DNA from: CAZQRW01 sp964596115
GTDB taxonomy: Bacteria > Hydrothermota > UBA3072 > B12-G15
Length of the DNA stretch: 19,645 nt
Assembly: GCA_964596115.1 (NCBI GenBank)
Contig: CAZQRW010000036.1
Span: 1-19,645 of the forward strand
Direction: 5' to 3'
Below the pieces are notes generated by a model that was given only the letters and a program-made list of their open reading frames with translations, was not told the DNA's origin and did no database searches. The translations under genes and the position numbers were made by a program. Numbering within the stretch: the stretch's first letter is position 1; each line of letters starts with the position of its first letter. Below, in pieces: positions 7,590 to 15,004 of the stretch.

Positions 7590-8352
7590 TTATATACTCC
7601 TTTACCTCTTTAAGGCTTTTCATTGCCCTCTCTCTCTTCGGAACAACTTCTGTAAACTTATATATATCCCATTCTTTTAAAAGGGGAATGAATGGTTCAA
7701 TGGATTTTATTCTTCTCTTTTTTATTTGCCTTGAGATTTCGCTTGTCGTTGCCTCCACTGCAAGAATATTGTATTTTCTCTCTATGTATCTTCTAAATAC
7801 TTCAGAAATTTTTGTAAAGAACAATTTGATATCCTCATTAATTAAATTCTCAATTTCGCCAAGTGCCTTCAATGCCTCTTCCTCTGGTGGAATTTGTGGG
7901 ACTTCTTTAACCACAGGCATTTTTTTGGTTTTTCTTCTTCTGTAAAGGGCATACCCTGCATAGCCAAATGCTGGTATCAACAGATAAAGCAATAGTAAAG
8001 GATTGAACATATTTATTGGGCCAGTAATATCCAGAATATCCTTTTCTTTTCCGGTTAGAACTCCTTTTACAGTAAATTTTACAATGTAAGGTTTCAAGGT
8101 ATCATTGGCAATAAAGAATTTTATTGATTTTTCACCTGGTTTATATGCCGTGACAATAAAATGATATATTGATTTTGTCTTTCCCTTTTTCTTATATGCC
8201 TTTCTTATTTCAATCATAGATGAGTCGGGATAATTAGGTGTTACAATGGTATCAGGCGAAACAGAAACCGTGATATGGGTAAGTTCGCCGATTGTAATCT
8301 CGGGTCTTGAGATATTTAAGTCGCAGGTAAGCGAAAGAATAATAATAATCAT
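7576..8352 (-). CDS. bat-operon single-TM protein with BatD-like cytoplasmic tail
   Basis: This 258-residue protein has a very short hydrophobic N-terminus (1-10), a beta-rich extracytoplasmic region of about 100 residues, one transmembrane helix (about 117-137) followed by RRRKTKK, and a helical cytoplasmic tail (about 155-255). The tail pattern is FFTKISEVFRRYIERKYNI (178-196), then TSEI, KKRR, LLKEWDIYKF and PKRERA. It parallels the tail of BatD and is common in proteins that sit between DUF58 genes and batA (DUF4381-like). A role as an adaptor between the cytoplasmic MoxR/DUF58 pair and the membrane von Willebrand A proteins is inferred from position. It overlaps the DUF58 gene by 4 bases and batA by 14. 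Its own ribosome site is weak (AAGG, 8 bases), so coupling probably matters. Confidence 0.82.
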   Translation of the reverse strand: MIIIILSLTCDLNISRPEITIGELTHITVSVSPDTIVTPNYPDSSMIEIRKAYKKKGKTKSIYHFIVTAYKPGEKSIKFFIANDTLKPYIVKFTVKGVLTGKEKDILDITGPINMFNPLLLLYLLIPAFGYAGYALYRRRKTKKMPVVKEVPQIPPEEEALKALGEIENLINEDIKLFFTKISEVFRRYIERKYNILAVEATTSEISRQIKKRRIKSIEPFIPLLKEWDIYKFTEVVPKRERAMKSLKEVKEYINGTA

Positions 8353-9236
8353 AAGACAAGCCTTCTTGCCCTTTCCCTGAAGAATCTGTGCAGGGTAACA
8401 GAATAGTCTTCGCCAGTCCTTAAAAATACACTATCAATCCCATACTTCTTAAAAAAGTTATTTAATGCATCATCCTTCTTTTTTTGGTCTTTCCTCAGGA
8501 ATCTATCTATCTCCTTTCCAAAAATTGCTCCCTTTTCACCCTTCTCAAAGTCTTCAATATTGATAAGTCCCCTGATTGGAAATTTTTCTTCCATAGGATC
8601 CCTTACCACAATTGATATAAGGTCATGTTTTTTTGAAAGAACCGAAAGAGGTCTTTTTATGTGTTCAATTGTGAAGTTATCGCCCAAGAAGTCAGAGAGG
8701 ATAAAAACTATTGCCCTCCTCTTCAGGATGTGCAGGAGATATTCGAGGGCAGGGACTGGGTCTGTTTCACTGCCTTTTTGTTCAAAATACAGTGTATCCC
8801 GCAGAATTCTCAGACCATGCCTTCTTCCCTTCTGGGGAGGAATATAATTCTCTACTCTATCGGTAAAAAGAAGTAATCCAACTCTATCGTTGTTTTCTAT
8901 TGCAGAAAATGTTAACAATGCTCCAATTTCTGCAAGAACATCTCTCTTTTTACCAGTTGAGCCGAATAGTGTTGAACGGGAGAGATCAAGTAGAAGTATA
9001 ATATTCAATTCTCTTTCCTCAACGAATCTTTTTACATAGGGGTGGTTCATCCTTGCAGTAACATTCCAGTCAATTGTTCTCACATCATCACCAACAACAT
9101 AGTTCCTCACCTCATGGAATTCTATTCCCCTTCCCTTAAATGATGATTTGTAATCTCCTCCGAGAAGGGATTCTACAGCTCCCTTTGTCTTTATTTCGAT
9201 TTTTCTTACCTTTTTCAGGATTTCAGCAGGTGTCAT
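8349..9236 (-). CDS. DUF58 domain protein (MoxR-associated)
   Basis: This 295-residue protein has no signal peptide or transmembrane helix, so it is probably cytoplasmic. It carries the DUF58 signature FKGRGIEFHEVRNYVVGDDVRTIDWNVTARM (about 33-63, read here as one motif) with invariant GD and DW residues. A von Willebrand A-like strand with DLSRS follows (D84, S86, S88). DUF58 proteins are the standard partner of MoxR ATPases, usually the next gene, as here. Overlaps of 4 bases on both sides suggest balanced production with MoxR and the next membrane protein. GAGG lies 4 bases before the ATG. Confidence 0.93.
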   Translation of the reverse strand: MTPAEILKKVRKIEIKTKGAVESLLGGDYKSSFKGRGIEFHEVRNYVVGDDVRTIDWNVTARMNHPYVKRFVEERELNIILLLDLSRSTLFGSTGKKRDVLAEIGALLTFSAIENNDRVGLLLFTDRVENYIPPQKGRRHGLRILRDTLYFEQKGSETDPVPALEYLLHILKRRAIVFILSDFLGDNFTIEHIKRPLSVLSKKHDLISIVVRDPMEEKFPIRGLINIEDFEKGEKGAIFGKEIDRFLRKDQKKKDDALNNFFKKYGIDSVFLRTGEDYSVTLHRFFRERARRLVL

Positions 9237-10234
9237 GGAACCTCTATTGTATCAAGGATTTTTTGAATAATATCTTCTGTTGACAATTCTTCTGCCTCTG
9301 CCTCGTAGGTGAGTATGATTCTGTGTCTCAATACGTCCATTGCCATATCCTTCACATCCTCAGGTATGACAAATCCCCTTCTCTCTAAAAACGCATGTGC
9401 CCGTGCTGTTTCTAAAAGATAGATAGATGCCCTTGGAGAAGCACCAAATCTGATGTATGGTTTGATATCGCCAATGTTGAAATTTTCAGGTTCCCTTGTG
9501 GCAAAGACGATATCAAGTATGTATTTCTTTATCTTTTCGTCGACATAAACCTGGTGAAGAAATCCCTTTACTCGCTTTAAATCATTTAATGTTACAACAG
9601 GCTTTATTTCTGGAAGTGTCTGTGATGTTTGCTGTTCCATTATTTGTCTTTCTTCTTCGTAGGATGGGTAGGTAATCTTCGCCTTCAATTTAAATCTATC
9701 CACCTGTGCCTCTGGCAGAGGATACGTGCCCTCTTGCTCAATAGGATTCTGGGTTGCAAGTACCAGAAAAGGATCGGGTAGCTTGAAGGTTTTTTCTCCA
9801 ATTGTGACTTCCCTCTCTTGCATTGCCTCGAGGAGGGCAGATTGAACCTTTGGAGGGGCTCTGTTAATCTCATCTGCAAGCACAAGATTTGCAAATATTG
9901 GTCCCGTTTTTGGCACAAAGGTTCCTTTTCTCTGGTCGTATATCTCTGTTCCTGTAATATCAGCTGGAAGAAGATCTGGTGTGAATTGAATTCTTCTATA
10001 CGCTGCATCTATGGCAGAAGCAAGGGTTCTAATGGAATAAGTCTTTGCAAGCCCCGGGACACCCTCTACGAGGAGATGGCCGTCTGTTAACAGGCATATA
10101 AGTTGTCTTTCAATCAGATATTTTTGGCCGATAATCGCCTTCCCGATCTCAGCAAATAGTTTTTGAACAAATGCACTCTCCTTCTGTGCAGTCTCATTTA
10201 TAACGGAAATATCAACACCCTCAGTATAGTCCAT
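9233..10234 (-). CDS. moxR: MoxR-family AAA+ ATPase
   Basis: This 333-residue chaperone-like AAA+ ATPase is the first gene of the operon. The Walker A motif GVPGLAKT is at 58-65, the Walker B segment LVLADEINRAPP at 117-128 (D121, E122), sensor 1 in ATQNP (N163), and an arginine finger candidate at R180 (QVDRF). The C-terminal lid domain carries the family's GASPRAS motif. MoxR proteins act with von Willebrand A partners, apparently remodelling or maturing protein complexes. The start ATG at 10234 follows a strong AAGGAGGT. A single promoter at 10258-10287 appears to serve the entire ten-gene operon. Confidence 0.96.
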   Translation of the reverse strand: MDYTEGVDISVINETAQKESAFVQKLFAEIGKAIIGQKYLIERQLICLLTDGHLLVEGVPGLAKTYSIRTLASAIDAAYRRIQFTPDLLPADITGTEIYDQRKGTFVPKTGPIFANLVLADEINRAPPKVQSALLEAMQEREVTIGEKTFKLPDPFLVLATQNPIEQEGTYPLPEAQVDRFKLKAKITYPSYEEERQIMEQQTSQTLPEIKPVVTLNDLKRVKGFLHQVYVDEKIKKYILDIVFATREPENFNIGDIKPYIRFGASPRASIYLLETARAHAFLERRGFVIPEDVKDMAMDVLRHRIILTYEAEAEELSTEDIIQKILDTIEVP

Positions 10235-10257
10235 ACCATACCTCCTTATGGTTTATT

Positions 10258-10287
10258 ATAATATAATTGGCTTTGTAAATCAGTCAA
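10258..10287 (-). promoter_or_regulatory. promoter of the bat operon
   Basis: On the minus strand TTGACT (10287-10282) and TATTAT (10263-10258) are separated by 18 bases. The predicted transcript starts near 10251, leaving a leader of about 16 bases that carries the AAGGAGGT at 10236-10244. No other promoter-like gap exists until 1536, because every downstream gene overlaps its predecessor. Confidence 0.6.
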
Positions 10288-10551
10288 TTGTTAAGACAAA
10301 CTCCTTCTTCAAAATGTTCCAGGGAAGATACTAACTTATTGTATTTTTAAACTAATTGATTTTATATTTGCAATGAACCGATTTCCAGAAATTTTCAATA
10401 TACCTACTTTTTAAAAAATAATCTGGCAAAACTTGTTAAAAAATGTATTATATTACATAAAGATGATGTTTTTGTTTTGTTTATGAGGCATTGGATAGAT
10501 TGGTTTTCTGGTAGTTAAAAAATAAATATGCAGAATAAAAGGAGGAGTATG
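10288..10551 (+). other. leader/promoter region of the malic enzyme gene
   Basis: This AT-rich divergent spacer carries two words shared with the 15929-16110 spacer: TTCTTCAAAATGT (10305-10317) and AAACTAATTGATTTT (10349-10363). No convincing -35/-10 pair for the plus strand could be fixed; a TATTAT-rich stretch around 10446-10460 is the best -10 candidate. The Shine-Dalgarno AAAAGGAGG at 10537-10545 is strong. Tiny plus-strand frames at 10463 and 10483 have no ribosome site and are not called as genes. Confidence 0.4.
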
Positions 10552-12261
10552 ATGAACAAGTTCTTAATTCAAATGGACCCTGTCACAGGTGAAAGGTATA
10601 TTAATGTTCCATTTAAAGGCCGTATGTTGGTAGAACACCCTATTTACAATAAAGGGTCTGCCTTTTCCCAGGAAGAACGGGAACAACTTGACCTTCACGG
10701 TATCTTACCAGAGCATGTATCAACTATGGAACAGCAGTTGAGCAGGACGTATGAAAACTTTTCAAAAAAAGCAAATCCAGTAGAAAAATTCATTTTTCTG
10801 CTCGGCCTTCTGGACAGAAATGAAACCCTATTTTACCGCCTTGTCCTTGATAACGCAGAGGAAATGCTTCCCATTGTTTATACACCAACCGTAGGCGAGG
10901 CTGCCAAAACTTACAGCCATATGTTCAGGCGACCAAGAGGTATTTATGTATCTGCAAACAGAATTTCTGAAATTGACCGTATACTGTCCAATGCTCCTTT
11001 CTCCAATGTCAACTTGATTGTGGTAACGGACGGTGAAAGAATATTGGGTCTGGGTGATCAAGGGGTTGGTGGTATGGCTATACCTGTTGGTAAAACGAGC
11101 CTTTATGTTGTTGGAGCAGGTTTACATCCCGCATTATGTTTACCAATACTTCTTGATGTGGGTACAAACAATGAAGAGCTTCTTAAAGACCCACTATACC
11201 TAGGCTTAAGGCATAGGAGATTAGAGGGAGACGAATATGATGAAGTAGTGGAGGAATTTGTAAAAGGTGTTAAGAGAAACTTTCCTCATGCACTTCTTCA
11301 GTGGGAGGACTTTGGGAAGAAAAATGCCCTTCGCCTATTAAATAGATATCGTGAACGCATCTGTTCCTTTAATGATGATATACAGGGGACCGGTGCAGTG
11401 GCACTGGCAGTTATTTATTCTGCAGTTAACGGGAAGAAAGAAAAATTAAGGGATCAGAGATATGTATTCTTTGGGTTTGGGGAAGCAGGTTATGGAATTG
11501 CGAATACCATTGTAACTGCAATGATGAAAGAAGGTTTATCCCGTGAAGAAGCCAAGGAAAGAATTTATCCAATTGGCCATAATGGTTTAGTAATTGAAGA
11601 TATGAAAACCCACGAGTACCAGATACCATTTGCGCGGAAGAGGAGTGATGTATCTGGATGGAAGCTGAAAAATAAAAATAAGATTGGACTTTTTGATACC
11701 GTACTAAATGCAAAGGCAACCGTTCTCATCGGTGTATCTGGTGTAAAAGGGACTTTTACAAGGGATGTGCTGGAACAGATGGCAAAGAATACCCCAAGCC
11801 CAATAATCTTACCCCTTTCTAATCCGAATGAAAAATGCGAGAGTACACCGGAAGAAGTTTCCAATGCTACAAAGGGGAAGGCTTTTATCGCCACAGGAAG
11901 CCCATTTCCTCCAGCAAAGATCAGGGGTAAAAAACAAAAGGTGCCCCAGTGCAACAATCTATATATCTTCCCAGGAGTAGGCCTCGGTGCCATAGTTTCA
12001 ATGACGCCAAAGATAACGGATGAGATGTTTACGGCTGCATCAAAGGCCCTTTCATCTATGGTTTCTCCTCAGGATGCAGCGAAGGGTGTCCTCCTACCTG
12101 AAATAAATGACATACGTAAGGTCACAGAAAATGTTGCATTTGCAGTGGCAAAGGAGGCAAGAGATTCTGGTCTTGGTATCCGATTATCGGACAAAAAAAT
12201 GAGGGATTTGGTCAAAAAATCTATGTGGGAGCCCGAATATTTGCCATATAGATACGAGTAG
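10552..12261 (+). CDS. maeA: NAD-dependent malic enzyme (oxaloacetate-decarboxylating)
   Basis: The enzyme oxidatively decarboxylates L-malate to pyruvate and CO2 with NAD(P)+. The sequence closely follows the large-subunit malic enzymes (E. coli MaeA/SfcA, eukaryotic type). Diagnostic motifs are NKGSAFS, NETLFYR, YTPTVG with the catalytic tyrosine, VVTDGERILGLGDQG, WEDFGKKNA with the catalytic lysine, FNDDIQGT for metal binding, FFGFGEAGYGIA for the dinucleotide fold, and PLSNP. The frame is open from an ATG at 10528. However, AAAAGGAGG at 10537-10545 lies inside that extension and is 6 bases before the ATG at 10552, so the shorter 569-residue form is the likely product. Length is normal for the class. 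The choice of NAD over NADP follows the E. coli MaeA resemblance and is not proved. Confidence 0.96.
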   Translation: MNKFLIQMDPVTGERYINVPFKGRMLVEHPIYNKGSAFSQEEREQLDLHGILPEHVSTMEQQLSRTYENFSKKANPVEKFIFLLGLLDRNETLFYRLVLDNAEEMLPIVYTPTVGEAAKTYSHMFRRPRGIYVSANRISEIDRILSNAPFSNVNLIVVTDGERILGLGDQGVGGMAIPVGKTSLYVVGAGLHPALCLPILLDVGTNNEELLKDPLYLGLRHRRLEGDEYDEVVEEFVKGVKRNFPHALLQWEDFGKKNALRLLNRYRERICSFNDDIQGTGAVALAVIYSAVNGKKEKLRDQRYVFFGFGEAGYGIANTIVTAMMKEGLSREEAKERIYPIGHNGLVIEDMKTHEYQIPFARKRSDVSGWKLKNKNKIGLFDTVLNAKATVLIGVSGVKGTFTRDVLEQMAKNTPSPIILPLSNPNEKCESTPEEVSNATKGKAFIATGSPFPPAKIRGKKQKVPQCNNLYIFPGVGLGAIVSMTPKITDEMFTAASKALSSMVSPQDAAKGVLLPEINDIRKVTENVAFAVAKEARDSGLGIRLSDKKMRDLVKKSMWEPEYLPYRYE

Positions 12262-12280
12262 AATTTTTATTTGATGTCCT

Positions 12281-14104
12281 TTATTTTATTGCTATAGCTA
12301 CGCTGTATCCCTGATGTACTGCATCCACAATTCTACCTGAGGATACGGCGTCTCCTATAATATAACAAGGTCTATCCTCAAAATGGAAAGGAACGTAAGG
12401 TTTATTTCCAAATGCGGCAATAAAGAAATCGCAAGCTATTTCCTCTTCTTCATATGTATTCATATCTTTAATCATTATTGACCCTTTATTTATATCAATA
12501 ATCTTCTTCTCTGTAAGAATTGTTACCCCTTTGTTCTTTAACTCTCTAAGCAGATGTCCTCTTGTCAGTGTCTCCATTCCTTCTGCAATTTCTTTTAACA
12601 TTTCAACGATGATCACCCTATTATTATCCGCAAGAAAAAGGGCAGTTTCACATCCTACAAGCCCGCCTCCACCAATTACTATCCTTTTATTTTCAAAACT
12701 TACCTTGCCAGAGAGAACATCGCTGTAAATATATGCATCGTTCTTTTGCATCCAGTGAGGGACAAAGGGCTTTGCCCCCGTTGCGATAATTACTACATCT
12801 GGGTTTAAAGACTCTATGTCCTTTTTCTGAAATTCTCCATTATGGATATTTACGTTTTTGATTTCATTTAGCGTATTTTTGTAATAATCGACGAGCCATT
12901 TTATCTTTCTTTTGCCTGGAGGAACAGCAGCTATTATGAGTTGGCCTCCAAATTTTTTGCAGAATAAATAGACGGTATGTCCCCTTAAAGATGAAACCCT
13001 CGCAGCCTCAAGACCAGCTGGGCCACAGCCGACAATAGCAACAATTTTTTTGTTATCTGCCTCTGTTATTTCTTCCTCATTCCCTACATTTGCATTTACA
13101 CCGCATCTTATTGCAGTGTCCTCATCATGCCTTGCCTTTATACATTCACTACATCCAATACACCTTCTTATCAAATGTTCCTTACCTACTTTTGCCTTAT
13201 TAACCCAATCTGGATCTGCAATTAAGGTTCTGCCAAGCACGATAAGGTCTGCCTTTTTTTCTAATATTTCTTCTGCAATTTCGGGTGTCCTTATGACACC
13301 GACTGCAGCGACAGGTACAGGTAATGGTCTTATCTTTTCTGCAAGGTATGAGCGCCATCCTTCCTCATATGCCATTGGTTCGAGTCTTTTCTCTTTTGGA
13401 CCAAGTCCAACATCAGCCTGGATCATATCATACCCAGCTTCCGCGAGGACAGAGGCGATTCTTTTACCCTCATTCAGGTCAATCCCACCTTCCTGAAAGT
13501 CATCAACCGCCGCCCTTATGGTAACAGGAAATTCCCATCCACATACATTGGCTATTCTTCTTCTTAGTTCAACTGCAAATTCTGTTCTTTTACCCCATCT
13601 GTCTTTTCTATGGTTTGTAAGAGGGGAGAGAAAATGATTAATAATAAGCCGATGTGCACCCTGTAATTCTACCATATCAAAGCCCGCATCCTTTGCAATT
13701 ACAGCGGCATTCACATATTTACCTATAAGCCTTTCTATTTCTTCATTGGTAAGAGCCTCAATAGTTTTATCCTTATATCCCGGGTGGGTCAGTTCTATAG
13801 AAACCTTTACATCGTATTTTTCCAATGCATCAATTAATTCCCTCCAACATGGTAAGAACCTGCCCGAATCAATTCTTGGCTCAAAGGCGCCATGCCTTCC
13901 TTCGGGATAATCTATACATACATTTTCCACAATTATAAGAGCAACTCCTCCCTGTGCCCTTCTGACATAATGCTGAATAAATCTTTTTGTTAGGCAACCA
14001 TCCTCGCCGGCAAAATTTGTTGATATTGGAGGGAAAATTGTCCTATTCTTCAAAAGCACGTTACCGATCTTTATAGGTTCAAACATTTTTTTATACACTG
14101 CCAT
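12281..14104 (-). CDS. Old Yellow Enzyme-type NAD(P)H:flavin oxidoreductase with 4Fe-4S motif
   Basis: This 607-residue enzyme has the 2,4-dienoyl-CoA reductase/enoate reductase/trimethylamine dehydrogenase layout. An FMN TIM barrel spans about 5-345. A cysteine cluster for 4Fe-4S follows (C315, C318, C321, C334; Cx2Cx2Cx12C, the spacing of trimethylamine dehydrogenase). A FAD/NAD(P)H module comes next, with VGCGPAG (358-364), ATGAKP (441-446), IGGGGLVGCE (477-486) and IGDA (583-586). The barrel departs from relatives: where OYE has H..N.Y the protein has Q148, H151 and L153 (QGAHRLIIN), so the usual proton-donating tyrosine is absent, and HPGY replaces H.GR near residue 107. The substrate is therefore uncertain. 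AAGGAG precedes the ATG. It is not in an operon. Confidence 0.9.
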   Translation of the reverse strand: MAVYKKMFEPIKIGNVLLKNRTIFPPISTNFAGEDGCLTKRFIQHYVRRAQGGVALIIVENVCIDYPEGRHGAFEPRIDSGRFLPCWRELIDALEKYDVKVSIELTHPGYKDKTIEALTNEEIERLIGKYVNAAVIAKDAGFDMVELQGAHRLIINHFLSPLTNHRKDRWGKRTEFAVELRRRIANVCGWEFPVTIRAAVDDFQEGGIDLNEGKRIASVLAEAGYDMIQADVGLGPKEKRLEPMAYEEGWRSYLAEKIRPLPVPVAAVGVIRTPEIAEEILEKKADLIVLGRTLIADPDWVNKAKVGKEHLIRRCIGCSECIKARHDEDTAIRCGVNANVGNEEEITEADNKKIVAIVGCGPAGLEAARVSSLRGHTVYLFCKKFGGQLIIAAVPPGKRKIKWLVDYYKNTLNEIKNVNIHNGEFQKKDIESLNPDVVIIATGAKPFVPHWMQKNDAYIYSDVLSGKVSFENKRIVIGGGGLVGCETALFLADNNRVIIVEMLKEIAEGMETLTRGHLLRELKNKGVTILTEKKIIDINKGSIMIKDMNTYEEEEIACDFFIAAFGNKPYVPFHFEDRPCYIIGDAVSSGRIVDAVHQGYSVAIAIK

Positions 14105-14157
14105 CTATGCTCCTTTTTTTATTTTTTATATTGTTTTTTAACATCACACTAATTTGA

Positions 14158-14187
14158 TATATATGTATATATAAATATATTTGTCAA
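14158..14187 (-). promoter_or_regulatory. promoter of the flavin oxidoreductase gene
   Basis: On the minus strand a perfect TTGACA (14187-14182) and TATATA (14163-14158) are separated by 18 bases, within a 27-base alternating TA-rich stretch. The predicted transcript starts near 14151, about 46 bases before the ATG at 14104. The exact -10 frame is ambiguous because the region is self-complementary. Confidence 0.55.
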
Positions 14188-14232
14188 GGGGGGAAGACAA
14201 GGTGGATGCGTTAAATGACGGTGAAGGTACGG

Positions 14233-14260
14233 TTGATTTTGCTTTTTTATTGGGTATAAT
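14233..14260 (+). promoter_or_regulatory. promoter of the prsW-family gene
   Basis: TTGATT at 14233-14238 and a perfect TATAAT at 14255-14260 are separated by 16 bases. The expected transcript begins near 14267, immediately before an ATG at 14268 that opens a 15-codon frame overlapping the start of the protease gene. Confidence 0.6.
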
Positions 14261-14302
14261 GAAATCTATGAAAAAAAATTACATAGATAAACTGGTGTGT
14301 AA

Positions 14303-14989
14303 ATGGCACTTCTGATACTTGCAGTTGCACCATCAATTGCGTTTATTCTCTTTTTTTATTTCAGGGATAGGTATGAAAAGGAACCCTGGCTGTTACTCTG
14401 GAAATGCTTTGGTTTTGGAGCACTTTCTACATTTATAGCTATGATTATAGAGGGCTTACTCCTGCCTGTAGGATTTTCTCCCGCGAAGACAAACAACGTC
14501 TTTATCCTTTTTATCACTGCTTTTTTTGTTGTGGGTCTAAGCGAAGAATTCTCCAAATACCTTGTTCTCAGATTTTATGCCTGGCCGAAATCTGATTTTG
14601 ATGAGCCTTATGATGGAATTATATATTCTGTCGTTATTTCTCTTGGATTTGCTACAATTGAGAATATTTTTTATGTTTTCTCAATGGGGATGAAAGTAGG
14701 TATTTCCAGGGCACTGACAGCAATTCCCGGGCATACATTCTTTGGCGTAATAATGGGTTACTTTATTGGACTTGCACATTTTAACCCGGAAAAGAGGGGT
14801 AAACTCCTTGCTTATGGATTCTGGGGTGCGGTGATTGCCCATGGTATATATGACTTTCTCGTATTTACAAGGACATGGATCGGATACGGTCTATTCGTAA
14901 TGTTTCTTATTGCAGGATGGATTTTCTTATTCTACGCAACGGATAAACTGGAATCCATTTCCCCTTTTAGAAAAAAGAAGGAAGGATAG
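14303..14989 (+). CDS. prsW: PrsW-family intramembrane metalloprotease
   Basis: This is a 228-residue polytopic membrane protein of about seven to eight hydrophobic segments. The family's proposed catalytic motifs are present in order: GLSEEFSKY with E81-E82, EPYDGIIY (101-108), FATIEN (E120, N121), IPGHTFFG (H144) and AHGIYDF (H180). B. subtilis PrsW cleaves the anti-sigma factor RsiW within the membrane. The target here is unknown, and no anti-sigma factor gene is in view. Length is close to that of the founding member. No good Shine-Dalgarno sequence precedes the ATG. A short upstream frame (14268-14315) ends 13 bases inside the gene and might couple translation. Confidence 0.93.
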   Translation: MALLILAVAPSIAFILFFYFRDRYEKEPWLLLWKCFGFGALSTFIAMIIEGLLLPVGFSPAKTNNVFILFITAFFVVGLSEEFSKYLVLRFYAWPKSDFDEPYDGIIYSVVISLGFATIENIFYVFSMGMKVGISRALTAIPGHTFFGVIMGYFIGLAHFNPEKRGKLLAYGFWGAVIAHGIYDFLVFTRTWIGYGLFVMFLIAGWIFLFYATDKLESISPFRKKKEG

Positions 14990-15004
14990 AATATATCTTA
15001 AAAT

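Noticed and set aside
10463..10518. Two tiny plus-strand frames before malic enzyme (MMFLFCL and MRHWIDWFSGS) overlapping by ATGA
   Set aside because: Neither has a Shine-Dalgarno sequence or a fixed promoter, and no attenuator-like hairpin follows; chance is likely in AT-rich DNA.
14158..14184. Alternating TA stretch as a possible replication or recombination element
   Set aside because: It is explained by the -10 region of the TTGACA promoter; no repeats of an origin or attachment-site type surround it.
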